Shown piece by piece: positions 58,653 through 64,000 of a DNA stretch of 64,000 nt (positions within the stretch are counted from its first letter, which is position 1; every line of letters starts with the position of its first letter). This DNA comes from Melampsora larici-populina 98AG31. Taxonomy: Eukaryota > Basidiomycota > Pucciniomycetes > Pucciniales > Melampsoraceae. The stretch covers positions 475,513 through 539,512 of the forward strand of contig NW_006768794.1 of assembly GCF_000204055.1 (NCBI RefSeq), given 5' to 3'. The notes under the pieces are model-generated. The model did not search any database, was not told where the DNA came from, and was given only the letters and a program-made list of their open reading frames with translations. Position numbers and translations under genes: made by a program.

Positions 58653-59369
58653 TGTTATGATTTTTAAATAATTATTTTTGTATTTCAATATAAAGTAATT
58701 GCAATCAAGATTATAAAGGAAAAGAAGGAAGGGGAGGAAGGGACTGGTCTGTTTGGATAAATCCAGACAGACTTCAGGTAAATGACTCCTAAAAAGGAGA
58801 TTTGAAATTGTAAGTATAGAAAGATTACAATTTTAATGAAAACTGGATCCAAGATTTTCCTTCAATCCTCAATTTGACAGAATGAAGAGCAAGGTGAAGA
58901 TCACTAGATTGGTTGTTCTTAAAGTCACCAAATTTGGGTTGTTCTTAAGGTCACCAACCTGAAAGTACCTGTATGTAGGCCACTAGCCTTGGGTTTCTTG
59001 AAGGTCACCAACCTATAATTGTTTCTACTTGGGGTAAGTAGAGGACCAAGAAGAAAGATGTACTACTTACTTTTAGTCAGGAAACTTCTTAAAGTAATGA
59101 AGTGAATCACCAGTCTTGTACTTATAAGACTCTTGATTATTTACTTCAATAATACTTTAAAGTGGTTCTTTAAAATTGCTGTGTAATAAAAGCTTGGGCC
59201 AAATCTCTGAAGGCTGAGAGAGGAGGGGTTTATATACTCTCCTCTCTAAACCAAACTGTAGTGATATTTGTTACTATCACTACATTGGTTCAGGGTTAAT
59301 CATTACTAGATGTTTGATTGTTACTAGCAATGCTTAATTACATATACATGTTGAGTATAATATGTAACA
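58653..59369. repeat. Possible solo LTR, about 717 bp
   Basis: Bounded by TGTTATGA and TATGTAACA (TG...CA with short inverted ends). Inside, an AATAAAAGC poly-A-like signal (about 59185) and a TTTATATACT TATA-like box (about 59230) are present. No target duplication is visible, perhaps because the next element abuts it. Tentative. Confidence 0.35.
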
Positions 59370-59912
59370 CCGCGGGAATTATCATGTCCAAAACCCAATT
59401 GAGCAGAGTTGCGGTGTCCAAGTCCGCAACTTTGCTCAATCGTGGGTTTTGTTTGCAATATGTTCACAATACGTTCACAGGTTACCCTTGAGCCGTACCA
59501 TGCGCACCTGTAGACCGGGTCCTCCTGGGACCTACTTAGCTTAACACACGCCCGACATCACGTCTTGCGCAAGCCTTCCACAAAGCCTGTGCAACAGGCT
59601 CAGTACTTCAAGGGTTTAGACTAATTAGCAAGCCCTGAGCTTACCAGCTTAACTTCATCTAAGCCAACTGTTTCAGGAATTGTTAAAAGGGTCGTTTTGG
59701 TATTCAGAGATTACATACATGTATGAACATGTATATGTGCATATCTGATACATAATAATACATATGAGAATTTGAACAATGGGCAGGGCCAGCAGAGCTC
59801 AAGGGTATCTTGTGAATGTAATGTGAACAAAATCCACAATTGAGCAAAGTTGGGGACTCAGACAGCACAACTCTGCTCAATTGGGTTTTGGACATAATAA
59901 TTCCCACAGTGT
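59367..59912. mobile_element. Foldback element with a hairpin in each arm, 546 bp
   Basis: The left arm ACACCGCGGGAATTAT...ATGTCCAAAACCCAATTGAGCA is mirrored by the right arm (TGCTCAATTGGGTTTTGGACAT, shortened here, ...AATTCCCACAGTGT). The arms run about 120 bp. Each arm itself contains a palindrome (CAATTGAGCAGAGTTG ... CAACTTTGCTCAATC). No transposase is present and the target duplication is unclear. Confidence 0.7.
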
Positions 59913-60430
59913 AATATAAGCATTTTAACTCTTGACATTGAGTTATGAGGTGTAAATGGTGTTTTATTACATACTACATGCTGTTTTAAGTGTACATGTA
60001 TATGTAATAAGTGTTTTGGTACATTGTATGACATGTTACATATGTTAAGGTCAGGCCTGACTGGTCACTAGAGATGGCAAGGCGCTCAGACCAAACTCGC
60101 CTATCTTTGGTTTAGGCTAAGATGGAATAATTAGGAAGTTCTAGGAAGAACTGGTTTCATTAGTTATCCTGTTACGTCATATGTGTAATGCCTTGTGAAA
60201 CTTGTTTTGTATAAGGTGTGTGTGCTCTCATAGAACTGTTAGACTTTTCTCTCGTCACAAGTTGTTCTTGTTTTGGTAGAATCGTACTAACGCTAGTCTT
60301 CTCGGTTAGAGCTTATTTCTCTTTTCGTCATCTTATGCAAAGTCACAAATTGTTCTTGTTTTGGTAGAATCGTACTAACGCTAGTCTTCTAGCTTCTTCC
60401 GTGTTTCATCATATTTTGTCCCAATAGGTT
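59913..60430. other. Leader region of the copia element with a 49-bp direct repeat
   Basis: 60254-60302 is repeated at 60342-60390 with one mismatch. The left LTR of the copia element should lie in or before this stretch, but without the right LTR (outside the window) its ends cannot be fixed. Confidence 0.5.
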
Positions 60431-60783
60431 ATGAGCTTTAGCCTCCCAGACAATATTGATTTATCTTTTGAAACCACGGATTCTTCTATGCCAAACAATA
60501 CTATACAAGAACTTTCAAACTCTGCTCCGAATTCAACTACCATGGCTGATGAATCTACGCCAATGGAAGGCCAACAAATTGTTGGCTCTGAAGGAGCGCC
60601 TAATGTTGGAAATCCCCAACATGTGACCAATCATTTGCAAACCAATCAGGCAAATGTTCAAGACCAGCATAATCTTAGTCAAACTCAACAGACTTTGAAT
60701 CAAACTCAACACACAATCCATCAAACGATTCAAAATATTTTCCAATCCACCAGTGACAACGTGGATTCTTGGACGACTCTTAC

Positions 60784-60802
60784 TAAGGGCGCGTTCACTT
60801 AA
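60784..60802 (+). mobile_element. MITE remnant (terminal repeat only) in copia gag
   Basis: CTAAGGGCGCGTTCACTTAA (60783-60802) is identical over 20 bp to the left end plus flanking TAA of the MITE at 124-268. It supplies the premature TAA at 60800-60802, and the gag frame resumes in phase immediately after it. Only the terminal repeat remains, so this is an excision footprint or the product of internal deletion. Confidence 0.7.
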
Positions 60803-61076
60803 CCGACATTGACTCAATTAGCGTCGGATGGATCTAATTTTGATGTTTGGGATGGTGACATCCAGGAATATCTCGACATGATGCCTGGTTGTGCGGCTTA
60901 TCTTCACCCGGAGGCTGTACCTACCATTCCCGGATGGTGTGACGATCTTGCTAGAGGAGTTAACGGGGTGTTTCACTGGACCGTGGACCGCCATATCAGT
61001 TTACGATTGAAAGAACACTCCCCAATCCCGTCTGCTAGATACGCCTATCTCAAGGCTCGTTTTTCTGGTCAAACGT

Positions 61077-62703
61077 TGTGGTGATCGATTTATGGGATCA
61101 ATTAAAAAATTCACAATTAGCAGCTTACCAGTTTATTAGCAGGATTCAGCAGGAAAGAAAATTCGAAATGAGGGTTTTTAGATCAATTGAAGCTCTTGTA
61201 GGCTTATGTATTGGTCATTAGGATAACATTACATCATTTTATTTCACATTATTCATTAAGATCATTATAGTTTACTTAAAAACTCATTACAAAAAGAAAG
61301 AAAGAAAAACATAAGAAAAATTCGAAATTATAGGTATATAGGTTGGAAAATGGATTTTAGGTGAGTAAAAATAAAGTTATGGGTATTATGAGGTTAGAAT
61401 ATGAAAGAACAACATTATATTATACTATGACAATTTTAATCTTGAAGGTTGATAAGGAGAAACAAAAGTTATTAGGGAAAAGGCACTTTTTCGAAGTTGG
61501 TAAACAAGAGGTACATGTGTAGTTTGGTTATGTAATAGTGGTAGTAATGGAATTTAAGGTTGCCAAGAGGATTTCCCGGGATTTTTAAGGTTATAGAGGA
61601 TGATGTCATATTACATGAGCAAGAAAAAGAGAATAGCAGCTGTGAAAAGTGGAGAAAATGGGTGAATTTCGTGGAAAACGGAGGTTTTCAGCTAATTACA
61701 TATGTCAAATGACGTTAGAATAGGTTGTTCGATGGCTCATTCAACGCAGAAGAGTGGATTACATAATGTACAAACTTTAAATCAATAGTAGCGGAGGTGT
61801 ATGAAAAAAGTTATAAGGCAAATAAAGAATTGGTGTGAATCTCGAATTTACAGTCACAAGTCAACATGTAATGCTCAAAACCTTAACTTCACAACTCAAT
61901 ATCTTACTCATCACTCATCAGAAGTAGGTCATATAGGTGTCAGAAATGATCAGTAACACGTGGGCTACAAGATGCACTTTAGTAATCAAAAATTGGAGCA
62001 CATCTGAAAAAATTCGTAATCTCAAAAATTGGTTTTCAGCTAGTTTACAAGGAAAAAATCACCTGTATTCATCATAAGAAGTGCTGTACATCAAATTATT
62101 GCGTCATTGATCACTTTTTGCTGTGAAAATTACATCATTTAGTAGTAACAAAATCATTACATTGCGTCATCATAGGGTTTTTTAGGGAATTTTGGGCGGA
62201 TTTGATTGGTTTTGAGGTTGTTGACCATTGTAGAAGTTGTAGTACATTGTTATATATAATTTGAGAGGGTTGTGGGACTGTTGGTCCCCTTTTTTCTTTA
62301 TCATTTACGCCATTATTATTTTGTTTATCATCATAAACTTATTTTAATAGTACCTGGTCACTTAAATACGCCCTTTATTACAGCTATAAAGAGAAATTTA
62401 CTCTAGTTTTATAGTCATAAAGACTTATTGGGAATAATATCAATCAGATATTGCTTATTTCCTTAGTTATCAATTGGGAATAACACTATAGCAGTGTTGA
62501 TAGTAATACAAAGTGTGCTTTTGAAGTTAAAATACGTGTGAAGATACATTTCTCTGGTGCCTTATCAGTACTCAATACAACAGAGTCTTTCCTGATTGTG
62601 TTGTTTTAGAAGAGCAGTCCTTAGACAACTTCTACTAGTCATTATATTAGTAGATTATCCTCTTCCAGCTCTGTATAACCCTTGTTGGGTTATAAGTTCT
62701 ACA
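61077..62703 (-). mobile_element. Full-length copy D of the 1.6-kb TGT...ACA repeat inserted in copia gag
   Basis: Begins TGTGGTGATCGATTTATGGG and ends TAAGTTCTACA, flanked by ACGT at 61073-61076 and 62704-62707. Removing the insert and one ACGT restores the gag frame exactly (FSGQ-T-FAGQMSLLHEL), which defines both boundaries independently. It is in the opposite orientation to copies A and C. It has no coding content. Confidence 0.88.
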
Positions 62704-64000
62704 ACGTTCGCTGGTCAAATGTCCCTTCTTCATGAATTGACATCCATCAAGTATGATCCTGCAACTAGTACTATGGATGCTTTTGTACACTCGGAAGCTA
62801 CCCTCAAACGAAAACTCGAGCGCTCAGGCTTGATGGTCGCCGATGACATGTTTGCTGGAATTCTCATGAACAGTGTGCCCAAGGATTTCCCAAATATCAG
62901 CAACACTTTCGAGGCTGCGATAATTTCTAAACCTTCCACTGTTATCAATTCTTTGGCCATGATTTGTGCGATGGGTGCCGCTGATGTGGCTTTCAAACGA
63001 GGACACATTGGTATTGCAGATGGCTTGTCTAAGGTCGTCTCAAAACCATCTGTCAAACGTTGTTACTTCTGCAAGAGGACAGGACATACCAAGCCTGACT
63101 GCCGAGCCCTCAAGGCCTTGAAGGACAAGGAGCGCCAGGGACCGGCAGCTTCTACTTCGGATGCTCGCACTGTGGAACCACAGTTTGCGGACATCGATCT
63201 TTCTGGGTGTGTGGATATCAATCAAATCGTCATTTCTCAAATCAACACTGATATCAACCCCTATCTCATTATTTTTGACACGGGCGCTACTCATCATGTG
63301 TTCAACAAACAATCTTATTTTACTTCAATACGCAATATAAAACCTCTTCCAGTTAGGATGGCGAACAATTCTTCTTCATCTTTCATCACTGCTGTTGGTT
63401 GTGTCCGTATTTGCAATGTAGCAAACTCTAAGGAGTTTTTGACCGTTGAGAATGTATACCTCTGTGAGACCCTTCGCCATAGCTTACTTTCAGGCATTCA
63501 ACTGGAAGAAGATGGCATTGTTTTTTGAAATTCAAAGTTAGGCATTGAGCTATGGAAGAATAACTCAAGACTTATCACTGCACGGAATTCTGGACGACGC
63601 TGGATTCTTCAAGCATTTGATAATGCAGTAACTACTGCTGCTTTACTGGGTGATTTCACCCTATGGCACCGACGTTTTGGTCCTCTGAATGATTGTGCCC
63701 TTCTTAAGCTGATCAGGGATCAGGCTTGTGTTGGTTTACCCAACAAGTTAACAAAAACAATCCCTTGTGAAGAGTGTGCAATAGCAAAATCAACAAAAAC
63801 CTCGACCATTGGCCCATCTCTTATCTCATATGATTCTCCACTTTCACTTGTAGTAGCTGACTTATGTGGTCCGTTTCCTGTTAAAACTGTTTCTGGCTCT
63901 GAGTACTCGCTAGAGATCAGAGATGTTTTTTCTACTTTCATGCGCACTTACCTTCTTAAATCCAAACACGAAGCAGCTGCACCCATCAAAACATATATCT

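Larger units (their letters stand above)
60431..64000 (+). pseudogene. Ty1/copia gag-pol, interrupted, runs off the window
   Basis: One reading frame can be followed from ATG 60431 to the right edge. It covers a Gln/Asn-rich N-terminal part, the gag core (LASDGSNFDVWDGDIQEYLD ... DPATSTMDAFVHSEATLKRK), a CCHC zinc knuckle (CYFCKRTGHTKPDC, 63061-63102), the protease IIFDTGATHHVF (63277), the pre-integrase zinc motif (LWHRRFG ... CEECAIAK) and the start of the integrase core (VVADLCGPF). Three lesions break it: a MITE remnant giving TAA at 60800-60802, a 1.6-kb insertion at 61077-62703, and TGA at 63526-63528. In-frame continuation across each shows they are secondary. Reverse transcriptase and RNase H lie beyond the window. 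Confidence 0.88.

Noticed and set aside
1..64000. tRNA, rRNA, CRISPR arrays, bacterial operons or telomeric repeats
   Set aside because: No tRNA B-box-like GGTTCRANYCC with a matching acceptor stem, no rRNA blocks, no regularly spaced repeats and no TTAGGG arrays were found by reading. A covariance-model scan would settle the RNA genes.

Overview
This window looks like a repeat-rich, AT-rich nuclear contig from a filamentous basidiomycete. A rust fungus (Pucciniales) fits best, but that is an inference from gene style, not a database match. The host genes are cut by many short introns, usually 65-160 nt. Two are recognisable as conserved eukaryotic genes once introns are removed: RNA polymerase II subunit RPB4 and a GNAT acetyltransferase. 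A decayed guanine deaminase is also present. More than half of the window is mobile DNA, much of it nested.

Layout. 1-2.2 kb: a small PIF/Harbinger-type MITE, the five-exon RPB4 gene and a copia integrase scrap. 2.2-7.5 kb: degenerate repeats, including a truncated 1.6-kb-family repeat with a MITE inside it. 7.57-15.09 kb: a nearly intact tyrosine-recombinase retrotransposon of the Ngaro/PAT (DIRS superfamily) type, with split direct repeats A1...B1-A2-B2 and gag, RT/RNase H and recombinase genes. 15.3-16.2 kb: a CACTA-ended foldback element whose centre is an assembly gap. 17.3-18.0 kb: nested inverted-repeat elements. 18.6-21.5 kb: a large, apparently secreted, helix-rich protein. 22.6-23.6 kb: the GNAT gene. 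25.0 kb: a hAT MITE. 27.5-28.7 kb: a terminal-inverted-repeat element carrying a fragment of the splicing factor gene CWC22.

28.8-43.3 kb is the main host-gene block: a two-TM protein, the guanine deaminase pseudogene, three hypothetical spliced genes and a 12-exon multipass membrane protein. 44.3-46.8 kb holds decayed repeats. 47.0-47.8 kb encodes a small secreted protein. 48.7-53.4 kb is a complete hAT transposon with an apparently uninterrupted eight-exon transposase and dense GTACAGTAC-type subterminal motifs.

53.6-64 kb is a nest of insertions: a second CACTA foldback, two full-length copies of the 1.6-kb TGT...ACA (solo-LTR-like) repeat, a 1000-bp MULE-type element with a 9-bp duplication, a possible further solo LTR and a foldback element. 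A Ty1/copia element runs off the right edge. Its gag is broken by a MITE footprint, then a solo-LTR-like insertion, then a nonsense codon.

All splice models were deduced by eye from GT/AG sites, phase and protein continuity. They need transcript support.
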